A stretch of DNA of 64,000 nt from DATFVA01 sp963745945 (GTDB lineage: Bacteria; Bacteroidota; Ignavibacteria; Ignavibacteriales; Ignavibacteriaceae). Below the pieces are notes generated by a model. The model saw only the letters and a program-made list of their open reading frames with translations. It made no database searches and had not been told where the DNA came from. Below, in pieces: positions 36,363 through 45,338 of this stretch. Numbering within the stretch: position 1 is the stretch's first letter; each line of letters begins with the position of its first letter. A program made the translations under genes and the position numbers. Location of the stretch: positions 526,093-590,092 of the forward strand of contig CAVUZG010000007.1 in the NCBI GenBank assembly GCA_963745945.1. Direction: 5' to 3'.

Positions 36363-37866
36363 TCATCCATTTGTTACGCTTATTTTTCCTGATTCTGTAT
36401 CTTATAACTCCATAAATAATTATCAGGAAAATTGGCAGCAGGAAGTTTAAATATTTAACAAGTGTTTTTGTGCTATCTTCAATATCCGGATTAAGCGGAT
36501 GGGAAGTTACACCTTTTGTACGAAGTGCAATTAAACCGGTATCGTCAGACAACCAATCGATCGCATTTGTCATCAGGCTTACATTATCCTCCTGAAGTTT
36601 CTGCTGATTCTGTCCTTCCCCGTTAACTGCAAAATCACCATCGCCAAAAACAACCATTTTTGTTTTTGCTCCATCAATTGTTCCGCTTAATGCAACTGCA
36701 ACCGGCAGCGAGGATTTTGGAAAATCATTCCTTGTCCAGTTCTTCATTACATCAAAATATACAGGTGGTTTCTCTAAACCGGTTTTATCGGAAGTATACG
36801 CTAGATTTACATAATGCAGGGAAGTATCAGACGGATTTACTATTACCGGACTTACAAAAGGCATCATAACCTGTTCTATTCCAGTCGTGATTGGGTGTTT
36901 TTCGAACTTGGCTATTATTGGAAGGTAAGGGAATTTAACAGGCGTATTCATCATAAACATTCCCTGGTTTTGTCTTACCATTACGTTGCCGCTGTTCACA
37001 TCAACTATAAAATCGTCGTCAACTTTAATTCCTTTTTTGTTAAGCCAGTCCGATAGTCCGGTATTTAAACTTTTACCCGATGCGGTGGATAGATCACCTT
37101 CGACCCTGTTTATTGCAACCAGGATTCTGCCGCCGGTAGAGAGAAACGCATCAAGTTTGCTCAGGGTTGATGGCGGAATTGTATCTTTGGGAGCAATGAT
37201 AACGAGCGTTTTCAAATTAGCAGGAATATTAGTTGTATCATTCAATGTAACCGGTTTAACATCATATATAACTGAAAGTTGTTGTTGAAGTTGCGGTACT
37301 GCCTGTAGAGTCGGTTCTCCGTTTCCCTGTAAAAATCCAACTTGTGTTTTTTCTTTAACAGTCATCTTTTTAATGTTTGAAGAAAGATCATATTCCATTG
37401 CAGAACCCGGTTGTACAAGCGGAATAGTTTCCTTTTTCTCGCCATACTGAAGAACAGCTCCGAGGTATGCTTTCTGCTGCTTCATCTGGTCTTTTTCACG
37501 AACATTAATTACAACAGGTCTTATTCCATTCTGCTGAGCTTCCATTTCTGACTTCTGATCTTCATTCGGGTTTATAAACTGATAGGCAATCTTTCCGCCT
37601 GAAACACTGTTATATTCAATAAGAAGATCTTTAAAATCATTTTTAACTTTTGCAACATCTGGCGGAAGATTATCTGAGAAATAAGCGGTTACTGTTACCG
37701 GTTCATCAAGTGATTTAAGAATAGTTTTAGTGGCATCACTCAGTGTATACTGCCCGCCCTCTGTAAAATCAAGGCGCAGAAAAAATTTGCTTGCAAGAAA
37801 GTTTAATACAATTAAAATACCTACCAGCAGTAAAAGCGATGTAATTATTTTTTGTTTGGTTACCAT
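36346..37866 (-). CDS. GldG-like ABC transporter auxiliary protein
   Basis: 506 residues. N-terminal TM at 8-26, then a large periplasmic domain typical of the GldG/IFT52-like family: DFTEGGQYTLSDATKTIL (about 34), EPVTVTAYFSDNLPP, GFLQGNGEPTL, VIIAPKDTIPP and VFGDGDFAVNGEG. A C-terminal TM (about 475-493) ends in a basic tail. In gliding bacteria GldG works with GldA and GldF, but homologs are also found in non-gliders. Two bases after the permease. Confidence 0.87.
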   Translation of the reverse strand: MVTKQKIITSLLLLVGILIVLNFLASKFFLRLDFTEGGQYTLSDATKTILKSLDEPVTVTAYFSDNLPPDVAKVKNDFKDLLIEYNSVSGGKIAYQFINPNEDQKSEMEAQQNGIRPVVINVREKDQMKQQKAYLGAVLQYGEKKETIPLVQPGSAMEYDLSSNIKKMTVKEKTQVGFLQGNGEPTLQAVPQLQQQLSVIYDVKPVTLNDTTNIPANLKTLVIIAPKDTIPPSTLSKLDAFLSTGGRILVAINRVEGDLSTASGKSLNTGLSDWLNKKGIKVDDDFIVDVNSGNVMVRQNQGMFMMNTPVKFPYLPIIAKFEKHPITTGIEQVMMPFVSPVIVNPSDTSLHYVNLAYTSDKTGLEKPPVYFDVMKNWTRNDFPKSSLPVAVALSGTIDGAKTKMVVFGDGDFAVNGEGQNQQKLQEDNVSLMTNAIDWLSDDTGLIALRTKGVTSHPLNPDIEDSTKTLVKYLNFLLPIFLIIIYGVIRYRIRKNKRNKWMSENYV

Positions 37867-37868
37867 AA

Positions 37869-38594
37869 TTAATCAACAATATTTCTTTTTGATAATGCTG
37901 TTTCAGCAAGTACTAATCCTAAAAATGAAATGCTCAGGAAATAAATAATATCTCTTGAATCAATAACACCTCTCGAAATTGATTCGAAATGATTGTTGAT
38001 TGTGAGATAATCAAAAATTTCTCCGATTATTCCTGTAAAATCGCCTGCCAGAACCTGGAAGATGATGAGGAAAAATACCCCGATAAAAAGTGCGAGCAGA
38101 AATGCTACTATCTGATTATTCGAAATGCTGCTTGCGAACAACCCTATACTTATGAAAGCCATGCTCATTAAAATCAAACCGAGATAACCACACCAAACTG
38201 CACCATGATCAACAGGTCCCATTGACCAGATACTTATATAGTAAGGAAGCGTTAATGCAAGTGCTATTATTATCAGCAAAAGACATGCAATAAATTTTCC
38301 AACAATTACTTCCCAGTCACTCACGGATTTTGTCAGCAGCAGTTCAATTGTTCCTGTTTTGTTTTCCTCTGCTATCATTCTCATTGTTAAAGCTGGTGTG
38401 AAAAAGAAGAGTGTCCAGTATGCAACCGAGAAAAACGGCTGCAAAGTTGCCTGTCCGATAAAAAATATATCAGAACCGGAAAGCCAGGTGAAAAATCCGC
38501 TTAACCCAAGAAATACTACAATAAGAATGTATGCAGTGAGCGAATCAAAAAATGTTCTCAGCTCTTTTGTTGCTATTGTCCAGATTTTATTCAT
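37869..38594 (-). CDS. GldF-like ABC transporter permease
   Basis: 241 residues with six predicted membrane segments (about 18-38, 55-75, 100-125, 135-155, 165-190, 215-235). ABC-2 type permease with FFTPALTMRMIAEENKTGTIELLLTKSVS, the hallmark of this family. It should form the membrane channel with the ATPase, whose stop lies one base before it. Confidence 0.9.
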   Translation of the reverse strand: MNKIWTIATKELRTFFDSLTAYILIVVFLGLSGFFTWLSGSDIFFIGQATLQPFFSVAYWTLFFFTPALTMRMIAEENKTGTIELLLTKSVSDWEVIVGKFIACLLLIIIALALTLPYYISIWSMGPVDHGAVWCGYLGLILMSMAFISIGLFASSISNNQIVAFLLALFIGVFFLIIFQVLAGDFTGIIGEIFDYLTINNHFESISRGVIDSRDIIYFLSISFLGLVLAETALSKRNIVD

Positions 38595-38595
38595 T

Positions 38596-39528
38596 TTATT
38601 CTATTGTTAAATCTCTGAAAATATCTTCTAGTTTAGTTTCTATTGGCGTCATTTCAGTTAGTATCCAGTTCTTTTGAACACATAACTGAAAGATTGGTCT
38701 TCGTGATGATTTGCCCTCTTTACTTTGCACAATATAGCTCCCGGCCTGATCTGCTACGGGATCAACCATTCCAACTGATTCAAGATTCTGTATTGAGGAT
38801 ATTAATTCGTCCCTGTTTTGTGCTTCAGCAATCTGTACTTTTAAAATCTCTTCTCCCTGGGCCTGCTTTCGCAAAGTATCCGGAGTACCGTCCGCTACTA
38901 TCTTTCCTTTATTTATTATTAGTATCCTGTCGCAGGTTGCTTCCACTTCGGGAAGTATGTGTGTACTGAGAACCACCGTTTTTTCTCTTCCCAGTTCGCG
39001 GATAAGTTTTCTAATTTCAATTATCTGATTCGGATCGAGTCCCGTTGTAGGCTCATCAAGAATTAAAACTTCAGGATCGTGAATCATTGCCTGCGCAAGT
39101 CCTACCCTTTGCCTGTAACCTTTGGAGAGTTCCCCGATTTTTTTATGTTTTTCTTCATTTAACCCAGTGAGATGAACCATCTCAACAATACGATTTTTTA
39201 TTTTGCTTTTTTCAACTCCCTGCAATTCGGCGACGAAATCAAGGTATTCAAGAACCGGCATTTCATAATAAAGGGGGTTATTCTCAGGAAGGTAGCCTAT
39301 TTGTTTCTTAATTTGTTCCTGATTATCGTGAATGGAAAATTCCCCGACTTTAACGTCACCATCCGATGGCGCCATAAAGCAGGTAATAATTTTCATTGTA
39401 GTAGTTTTGCCAGCCCCGTTGGGCCCGAGGAAACCCAGGATTTCTCCCGGCTTTACATCGAAGGAAATTGAATCTATTGCTTTCTGAGAACCGTATTGTT
39501 TGGTTAAATTCTCAACCGTAATGTTCAT
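38596..39528 (-). CDS. GldA-like ABC transporter ATP-binding protein
   Basis: 310 residues. Walker A GPNGAGKTTT (about 34-43), Q-loop IGYLPENNPLY, signature LSKGYRQRVGLAQAM, Walker B VLILDEPTTGLD and switch His in STHILPE. C-terminal ~90 residues are the accessory domain of multidrug/GldA-type ATPases. First gene of the GldA-GldF-GldG-DUF4340 operon; genes are one or two bases apart or overlap. Exported substrate unknown. Confidence 0.92.
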   Translation of the reverse strand: MNITVENLTKQYGSQKAIDSISFDVKPGEILGFLGPNGAGKTTTMKIITCFMAPSDGDVKVGEFSIHDNQEQIKKQIGYLPENNPLYYEMPVLEYLDFVAELQGVEKSKIKNRIVEMVHLTGLNEEKHKKIGELSKGYRQRVGLAQAMIHDPEVLILDEPTTGLDPNQIIEIRKLIRELGREKTVVLSTHILPEVEATCDRILIINKGKIVADGTPDTLRKQAQGEEILKVQIAEAQNRDELISSIQNLESVGMVDPVADQAGSYIVQSKEGKSSRRPIFQLCVQKNWILTEMTPIETKLEDIFRDLTIE

Positions 39529-39686
39529 ACTAATCCAGAATTAGTGGATGAAAATTTATACCTGGTAAATTGCTTTTGACGGGGTCAAAGTTAAAAAGTT
39601 CCGCAATAAAAAAAAATTCATAAATAAATTTTGTTATAATTACAATGCTTGCCTAAATTTCACTTCATTTTTGAGGAGGGAAAAAT

Positions 39687-40964
39687 TTGGAACAATCTGC
39701 CGGACTGCAAAAATTAAAAACGGGATTTCAAATGTCTTTCTGGGTTGCCAACGGAATGGAACTTTTTGAAAGGCTCGCATATTACGGACAGGCAACAATC
39801 TTGAGTGTTTTCCTCAGGAATCATTTAAAGTTTAGCGAAGTTCAGGCAGGACAATTATCCTCCATTTTCGGCGGATTGATTTATTTCCTACCAATTTTTG
39901 CAGGTGCTCTTGCAGATAAATTCGGATTTAAGAAAGCATTTTCCTTCGCTTTCTTTGTACTTGCAATCGGGTATTTCCTGATTGGATCAACTGGAATTTC
40001 AGCATTCTCAGGTTGGTATTCTGAATCAACTCTTTTTCCCGTTCTCTCTTTAATATTAATCTTTACTGCAATCGGCGGCTCTTTTATTAAACCAAGCGTT
40101 CTCGGAACAGTTGCACTTACAACAACACCGGAATCAAAATCGTTTGGTTATGCAATCTATTACTGGCTTGTTAATATTGGCGCTGCGATAGGTCCGCTTC
40201 TTGCCTTCCTTGTAAGAGATTCCATTGGTATTGAGTTTGTTTACCTAGTTTCCGCTGTGAGCTGCGGGTTAATGTTCCTCGTCACAATTTTTATTTTTAA
40301 GGAACCCGAGTTAAAACTGGCAGAAGAACGCGAAAGTTTAATAACAGTTACTAAAAATTTATGGACTGTTGTAAAAAATATTAAGTTCATGATTTTTCTT
40401 TTGATCTTTGCCCTTTACTGGATCGTCTTCTGGGAATTTTTTATAGTCGTACCATTTTATATTTCAGATTATATATCACCCGAAGCACCAATTGAAATTG
40501 TTCTTTCTGTCGGGGCATGGACAATCATACTTCTTCAAATTCCGATAAACAGGCTGACTAAAAAAGTTCCTACTCCTACTGCTATAATGATAGGATTTGT
40601 TTTCGCCGCTTTATGCTGGCTGATGTTATATTTTGCTTCTGTTGCGGGTATTAAAATAGGGTTAGGATTAATCATTGCAATGGTACTAACTTTTTCAATC
40701 GGCGAACAAACCCAGGCACCGAGGTTTTATGAATACCTTGCAGATCTTGCACCGAAAGGGCAGGCAGCTTTGTTCCAGGGATTTGCATTTCTGCCCGTAG
40801 CAATAGCATGGCTGGTTGGGGGAACATTCGGCGGCTGGGTTTACCAGACTTTTGCAACAAACCAAAATCGCCCTGAACTTGTATTTCTGATTATCGGATC
40901 CGTAGGTGTTTTTGCTGCATTATGTATGCTGGCTTATAATATTTACATGAAAAGAAATAATTAA
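39687..40964 (+). CDS. POT/PTR2 family proton-dependent oligopeptide transporter
   Basis: 425 residues with about 12 membrane segments. The start is TTG, chosen because GAGGAGGG lies eight bases upstream. The POT signature FERLAYYGQATILSVFL is at about 26-42, matching the ERxxYYG motif that couples proton movement. Further POT-like blocks are GGLIYFLPIFAGALADKFGFKKA and TAIGGSFIKPSVLGTV. Shorter than most POT members. Probable importer of di- and tripeptides, consistent with the several peptidases nearby, although substrate is not proven. Confidence 0.85.
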   Translation: MEQSAGLQKLKTGFQMSFWVANGMELFERLAYYGQATILSVFLRNHLKFSEVQAGQLSSIFGGLIYFLPIFAGALADKFGFKKAFSFAFFVLAIGYFLIGSTGISAFSGWYSESTLFPVLSLILIFTAIGGSFIKPSVLGTVALTTTPESKSFGYAIYYWLVNIGAAIGPLLAFLVRDSIGIEFVYLVSAVSCGLMFLVTIFIFKEPELKLAEERESLITVTKNLWTVVKNIKFMIFLLIFALYWIVFWEFFIVVPFYISDYISPEAPIEIVLSVGAWTIILLQIPINRLTKKVPTPTAIMIGFVFAALCWLMLYFASVAGIKIGLGLIIAMVLTFSIGEQTQAPRFYEYLADLAPKGQAALFQGFAFLPVAIAWLVGGTFGGWVYQTFATNQNRPELVFLIIGSVGVFAALCMLAYNIYMKRNN

Positions 40965-41002
40965 CAATGTTCAATGAACAATTGAAAATTGATAATTGGG
41001 TT

Positions 41003-41071
41003 GTTGAGCATTGAGAATTTAGTCACTTAAGAAATGTTCAATATCCAATTCTCAATGAACAATGCTCATTT
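41003..41071. repeat. 69-bp direct repeat, left copy
   Basis: Identical to 41482-41550 at all but five positions. Inside it CATTGAGAATT (41009-41019) pairs perfectly with AATTCTCAATG (41047-41057), and GAGCATTG with CAATGCTC, so it can fold into a hairpin. It lies 38 bases before the four-helix-bundle gene. Confidence 0.9.
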
Positions 41072-41108
41072 TTTTTAAAAAAAATTTGATAATTATTGTG
41101 GGGTAAAT

Positions 41109-41471
41109 ATGAATCCGAATAAATTCGACCTTGAAGACCGTTTTGTAGATTTTACATGCAGAATGATTGATGTGGTTGAAGCTCTCCCAAAATCAAGAGC
41201 CGGGAATTATATCGCTAGTCAGTTGATTAAGTCCTGTCATTCTCCCACTTTCAATTATGGCGAAGTACAAGCTACGGAATCCAGGAATGATTTTGTTCAT
41301 AAAATGGGTGTCGTTTTAAAGGAACTTAAAGAATGTAGAACTGCATTAAAAATTATCCGCAAGAAGGAGATGATTAAACCAGCAAACAAGCTTTCCAATA
41401 TTTTTAACGAAACCGAAGAATTAATAGCAATTATTGCAAAGGGTATCTCAACTGCAAAAAAAAGAAAATGA
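41109..41471 (+). CDS. Four-helix-bundle protein (23S rRNA intervening-sequence protein family)
   Basis: 120 residues, all alpha. Landmarks: FDLEDRFVDFTCRMIDVVEALPKSRAGNYIASQLIKSC, then EVQATESRNDFVHKMGVVLKELKECRTAL and a long C-terminal helix with a Lys-rich end. Members of this family sit inside some 23S rRNA genes or scattered in genomes; their molecular role is unsettled. Here the gene is framed by 69-bp direct repeats (41003-41071, 41482-41550), so gene and repeats look like one transferable unit. Start ATG follows GTGGGG. Confidence 0.88.
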   Translation: MNPNKFDLEDRFVDFTCRMIDVVEALPKSRAGNYIASQLIKSCHSPTFNYGEVQATESRNDFVHKMGVVLKELKECRTALKIIRKKEMIKPANKLSNIFNETEELIAIIAKGISTAKKRK

Positions 41472-41481
41472 GAATTGAGGT

Positions 41482-41550
41482 GTTGGGCATTGAGAATTTA
41501 GTCACTTAAAAAATGTTCAATATTCAATTCTCAATGAACAATATTCATTT
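41482..41550. repeat. 69-bp direct repeat, right copy
   Basis: Starts 10 bases after the four-helix-bundle stop. Keeps the same 11-bp stem, CATTGAGAATT (41488-41498) with AATTCTCAATG (41526-41536). Confidence 0.9.
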
Positions 41551-41576
41551 GAAAGATAATTATTAATTGAACATTT

Positions 41577-41602
41577 TTAACCTGCCAGGCGGCAGGCTGG
41601 TT
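41577..41602. repeat. GC-rich palindrome
   Basis: AACCTGCC-AGGC-GGCAGG followed by CTGGTT: a short GC-rich inverted repeat in AT-rich surroundings, between the repeat unit (+) and the GNAT remnant (-). It may act as a terminator for either side. Confidence 0.5.
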
Positions 41603-41607
41603 GTTAA

Positions 41608-41817
41608 TTACTTCAGAAGTTTTCTCATAATAGGTTTTGTTTCAGATCTTCTTGCAACTTCTGTAAATCCTGCATTTCTGAATACGGAAGCTAATCCTGT
41701 AGATCCAAAAACAGGTGCATAGTTTTCAGTCTTTGGCTCAATCGGATATCCTTCTAATATTTTGCCTACGTTTTTCTTTACAATTTTTTCTGCTTCTTTA
41801 AGAAGTTGAACGGAATA
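41608..41817 (-). pseudogene. GNAT acetyltransferase remnant (C-terminal fragment)
   Basis: About 68 codons ending at TAA 41610-41608. They read SVQLLKEAEKIVKKN, then KILEGYPIEPKTENYAP, TGLASVFRNAGFTEVARRS and KPIMRKLLK, matching the C-terminal third of the GNAT gene at 43326-43905. No N-terminal part: an in-frame TGA and unrelated sequence lie directly upstream. DNA divergence (I estimate roughly a quarter of positions) argues against a recent copy. A plus-strand frame across the breakpoint ends EAVQEIIRLTKS and might be the tail of another small gene. Confidence 0.75.
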
Positions 41818-41902
41818 TTTGCTTGAAATTAAAGAAGCTGTTCAGGAAATAATAAGGCTTACTAAAAGTTAAATTTATTATAAGCCTTTAAATAAATTTT
41901 AT

Positions 41903-43298
41903 TTACGATTCCTCAAAATGGATATAATGCGGTTTACCTAAAGGATAAACTTCAAATCCAATCTCAAATAATTTTTTATGATCGAGTAAATTCCTTCCGT
42001 CAAAAATAAAAGCGGGTTTTTCCATTGAATCAAAAAGTTTTTTGTAATCAAGTTCTTTGTACAAATCCCATTCGGTTAAGATTGCAATTGCGTGAGCATT
42101 TTTTGCCGCTTTATACGGATCAGGCTCATATTCAATATCGTCTCCATAATCTGCTAAATCTTTTTGTGCATTTTTTAAAGCTTTAGGATCCGAAATAACA
42201 ACATGAGCTTTCTCAGCCATAAGTTTTCTTGTAATATAAATTGCAGCCGATTCCCTCGTATCACTTGTGTCAGCTTTAAAAGCAAAACCAAATAAAGCAA
42301 TTCTTTTATTTGTTGTGGTATTGAACATTGCTTTATTAATTGTCTGTACAAAACGAGTATGCTGGTAATCATTTATCTTTACAACATTCTCCCAGTAATC
42401 AGCAACTTCATTCAGACCAAAAGTTTGACACAAATAGACAAGGTTAAGAATGTCTTTTTTAAAACAGGAGCCGCCGAAGCCAACACTGGGCTTTAAAAAT
42501 TTATTTCCGATTCTCGTATCCATTCCTATGGCTTTAGAAACCTCCAGAACATCAGCATCAACTTTTTCGCACAAAGCTGAAATACTGTTGATAGACGAAA
42601 TCCTTTGAGCGAGAAATGAATTTGCAACAAGCTTTGAAAGTTCAGCACTCATAAGGTTGCTTGTAATTAATCTTTCTCTTGAAATCCAGTTTGCATATAT
42701 ATTAACAACTTCATTACGGGCTTTTCTCCCGCTTTCAGTCTCTCTTGAGCCGATTAAAACCCGATCCGGTTTTTCAAGATCGCGCATAGCAGTTCCCTCA
42801 GCGAGAAATTCGGGATTTGAAACAACTTCAAAGTTCAACCCTTTCTCATTCATACTGAGAATCCTTTCCATTGCTATTGCTGTTTTTACAGGAAGAGTAC
42901 TTCTTTCAACAACGATTTTATCGGAATCTGAAACCCGGAGAATGTCCCGCGCGGTTTTTTCCCAGTATTGAAGATCAGCACTTTTACCTGCTCCTTCACC
43001 GAAGGTTTTAGTCGGGAGTATTTACAGAAATAAAAATAATTTCAGATTCTTTTATTCCTTTTTCAACATCAGTAGAGAAAAATAAATTTTTACCGCGGGA
43101 TTTTTTCACAATATCCAGCAAACCAGGTTCATAAATTGGAAGATCGTCTGTTTGCCATGCTTTTATTTTTTCTTCCATCACATCAACAACTGTGATTTTA
43201 TATTGGGGACATTTAGCAGCAATCATTGCCATTGTTGGCCCGCCCACATAACCGGCACCAATACATAAAATGTTTTTCTCAAATTTTATATCTGACAT
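41903..43298 (-). CDS. UDP-glucose 6-dehydrogenase, animal-like type, frameshifted
   Basis: Read as one gene of about 464 residues from the ATG at 43298 (GGAG upstream). Oxidises UDP-glucose to UDP-glucuronate with two NAD+. Rossmann motif CIGAGYVGGPTMAMIA, then ITVVDVMEEKI, LPIYEPGL, GKNLFFSTDV, NPEFLAEGTAM, catalytic Cys in GFGGSCFKKDILNLVYL, and FGFAFKADTSDTRES. These blocks follow the eukaryotic UGDH pattern closely, more than the short bacterial Ugd/TuaD pattern. The frame breaks at GGG 43014-43016: one base fewer gives SVNTPTKTFGEGAGKSADL. Feeds surface polysaccharide synthesis. Confidence 0.92.
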
Positions 43299-43325
43299 TA
43301 ATATTCTCCATATATTCAATAATAA

Positions 43326-43905
43326 TTATTTCAAAATCAATCTCATAACCGGTCTTGTTTCAGATCGCCTTGCAACTTCTGTAAATCCGGCATTTCTGAA
43401 TGCGGAAGCTAATCCTGTATATGCAAAAGCCGGTGCATAGTTTTCAGTTTTTGGTTCAATTGGATAACCCTCTAAAAATTTTTCCGCCGTTTCTTTTTGC
43501 ATGCTTTCCTGCTTCTTTAAGTAATTCAACCGTTAAACCTTTTCTTCTATAGTTCTTATGAATAAAAAAACACACAACGGACCAGACCGGTTTTTCATCA
43601 ACAGGTTTTAATATTCTTGAAGTTTCCAGTTTCGTATATTGCTCTCTCGGTGCAAATGCTATCCAGCCGACTGGTCTTTTTTCATCGTAAGCAATTATAC
43701 CTGTTTGTGTTTTTCCCTTTACTAATCTTTTTAATGCTGTCTTGTTGCCCTCACCTTTTTTCTGTTCAAATTCTTTTTTTGATTCTCTCCAGAACATACA
43801 CCAGCATCCTCCACATGCGCCTCTTTCGCCGAAAAGATTTTCGAAATCTTTCCAGACATCAATTGTTAATGGTTTAAATCTGAAATTGATTTTTGAAGAA
43901 ACCAT
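43326..43905 (-). CDS. GNAT family N-acetyltransferase, frameshifted
   Basis: Read as one gene of about 192 residues. N-terminal Cys-rich motif GERGACGGCWCMFWRES (about 27-43), then GIIAYDEKRPVGWIAFAPRE (acetyl-CoA fold strands), SRILKPVDEKPVWSVVCFFIHKNYRRKGLTVELL (motif A, CoA pyrophosphate loop) and GLASAFRNAGFTEVARRS at the end. The frame breaks in an A/T run around 43474-43478; with one base fewer it reads NGGKILEGYPIEPKTE. Substrate unknown. 27 bases separate it from the UDP-glucose dehydrogenase start, and a truncated paralog lies beyond that gene. Confidence 0.85.
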
Positions 43906-43917
43906 AATCTTATTTTT

Positions 43918-44232
43918 CTATTTAAATGATTCGGACTTATTGGAACAAACCAGATCCAATTCAGAAAATACCGGTTCAGATTCACACATTGGATTCAGCC
44001 TCTCAACAAATTCCCTAACATAAGCTGTTTGCCTGTGGTGTTCTTCGGCTTTCTCACTTTCAAAAGTCATTGTGTGAATAAACGAAGTTTTATCATTTTT
44101 TTCCTGGAAACAATTGTAAAGAATTGTTCCCGGTTCTTTTTGGGTAATTTCCTGAACAAATTTCCGGATTGCAGATTTTGCCCCTTCAATTTTATCTTTT
44201 TTCACTTTAAATGAAACAAATAAGTGTTCCAT
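43918..44232 (-). CDS. ABM-domain protein (putative quinol monooxygenase)
   Basis: 104 residues, single antibiotic-biosynthesis-monooxygenase fold: FVSFKVKKDKIEGAKSAIRKFVQEITQKEPGTILYNCF, then FIHTMTFESEKAEEHHRQTAYVREFVERL with the conserved His region. YgiN-like enzymes of this size act on quinols or detoxify small compounds. Twelve bases upstream of the GNAT start, so probably cotranscribed. Confidence 0.85.
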   Translation of the reverse strand: MEHLFVSFKVKKDKIEGAKSAIRKFVQEITQKEPGTILYNCFQEKNDKTSFIHTMTFESEKAEEHHRQTAYVREFVERLNPMCESEPVFSELDLVCSNKSESFK

Positions 44233-44447
44233 AATTCTTCCCGGTTTTTAATAATAAGTTAAAATTGATACCGAAATAAAATCTTTATTAGAAAAAAATC
44301 AAATTCCGCAAACAAAAACACACGTAATATTCCGATAAAGCCGTAATATTCATAATTAATTCCGCGAATCTTTTTGCATCGGTAAGAATCCAATAGTTTC
44401 TTAACTTTAATATTAAAAAGAATCCTGATAAACATTATGGAGTTAAA

Positions 44448-44837
44448 TTGAGCGCTGGACAAATAATATTATATGTAATTATTGCATTGGTCTTACTTTC
44501 TTATGTGAGAAAGTTTTTAAATAACAGGAAAATAAATCATTACGACGCTGGTGAAATTAACAAAAGAATAAAAAGTCTGAATAATATTCTTCTTCTTGAT
44601 GTGAGGACAGAACCGGAAAGAAAAGGCGGACATATTAAAGGGTCTGTTCATATCCCGTTAAATCAATTAAGGAAAAGACAACAGGAATTAGACAAATATA
44701 AAAACAAAGAAATTGTATGCTATTGCAGAAGCGGCAACAGAAGTCTGAACGCAGCAGTGTTTTTACAGAAACACGGGTTTAATGCATCAAATCTTAAGGG
44801 AGGAATGAATTCGTGGAACTATCAAAACAACAAGTAG
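44448..44837 (+). CDS. Membrane-anchored rhodanese-like sulfurtransferase
   Basis: 129 residues; TTG start with GGAG eight bases upstream. TM at 4-21, then one rhodanese domain with LLLDVRTEPERKGGHIKGSVHIPL and the active-site loop CYCRSGNRS, catalytic C93, ending LKGGMNSW. It should carry sulfane sulfur as a persulfide on C93. First of five small genes (rhodanese, DUF6132-like, DUF2892-like, DUF302, thioredoxin). It overlaps the next start by about 25 bases. Confidence 0.9.
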   Translation: MSAGQIILYVIIALVLLSYVRKFLNNRKINHYDAGEINKRIKSLNNILLLDVRTEPERKGGHIKGSVHIPLNQLRKRQQELDKYKNKEIVCYCRSGNRSLNAAVFLQKHGFNASNLKGGMNSWNYQNNK

Positions 44838-45022
44838 TCTGGAAATGGAGCAGGAGAATTCTGCCTGTTGCAATAGGAGCTTTCGGTGGTTTTCTTTATT
44901 ATCATTATATCGGGTGTGTAACAGGAAAATGTGCGATTACCAGCAATCCCTGGCTAAGTACAGCTTACGGAGCATTAATTGGCGCAGTATTTACCTCCTG
45001 GAAACCAAAAGAGAAAAAGTGA
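44813..45022 (+). CDS. Small membrane protein, DUF6132-like
   Basis: 69 residues from a GTG inside the rhodanese gene; GGAGG lies upstream. Two hydrophobic segments (about 16-32 and 46-62) with a loop containing two Cys (GCVTGKCAITSNPWLST). The cysteines at about 34 and 39 could take part in sulfur or metal chemistry (inference). Function unknown; similar proteins often stand beside rhodanese genes. Confidence 0.75.
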   Translation: MELSKQQVVWKWSRRILPVAIGAFGGFLYYHYIGCVTGKCAITSNPWLSTAYGALIGAVFTSWKPKEKK

Positions 45023-45058
45023 ATCTAATGTATTGTAATTAAAAAAAGGATTTGAAAA

Positions 45059-45274
45059 ATGAAAAAGAACTTAAATAGTGTTGATCGTATAGTGAGGATT
45101 CTTCTTGGTTTAGTATTTGCCGTTTTAATTTTTACCGGGACATTCTCTGGTACAGCCGCAATTATATTTGGAATATTAGCAGTTGTTTTGCTTGGAACCA
45201 GCATGGTTAGTTTTTGTCCATTGTACGCTGCACTAGGCTTAAGCACATTAAAGAAAGACAAAAATGCCGCCTGA
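45059..45274 (+). CDS. DUF2892 family small inner-membrane protein
   Basis: 71 residues. DRIVRILLGLVFAVLIF and a second segment AAIIFGILAVVLLGTSMVSFCPLYAALGLST match the DUF2892/YgaP transmembrane module, with one conserved Cys in SFCPLY. In YgaP this hairpin is fused to a rhodanese domain; here the two parts are separate neighbours. Confidence 0.85.
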   Translation: MKKNLNSVDRIVRILLGLVFAVLIFTGTFSGTAAIIFGILAVVLLGTSMVSFCPLYAALGLSTLKKDKNAA

Positions 45275-45338
45275 TGATTTTGTGAGATAAATTATCCGGT
45301 TTGTTATGCATAATATTATATTGATTAAAGGAGACTAG

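Noticed and set aside
41003..41550. Insertion sequence or integron cassette
   Set aside because: No transposase or integrase, and the flanks are direct repeats with internal hairpins rather than terminal inverted repeats with a target duplication.
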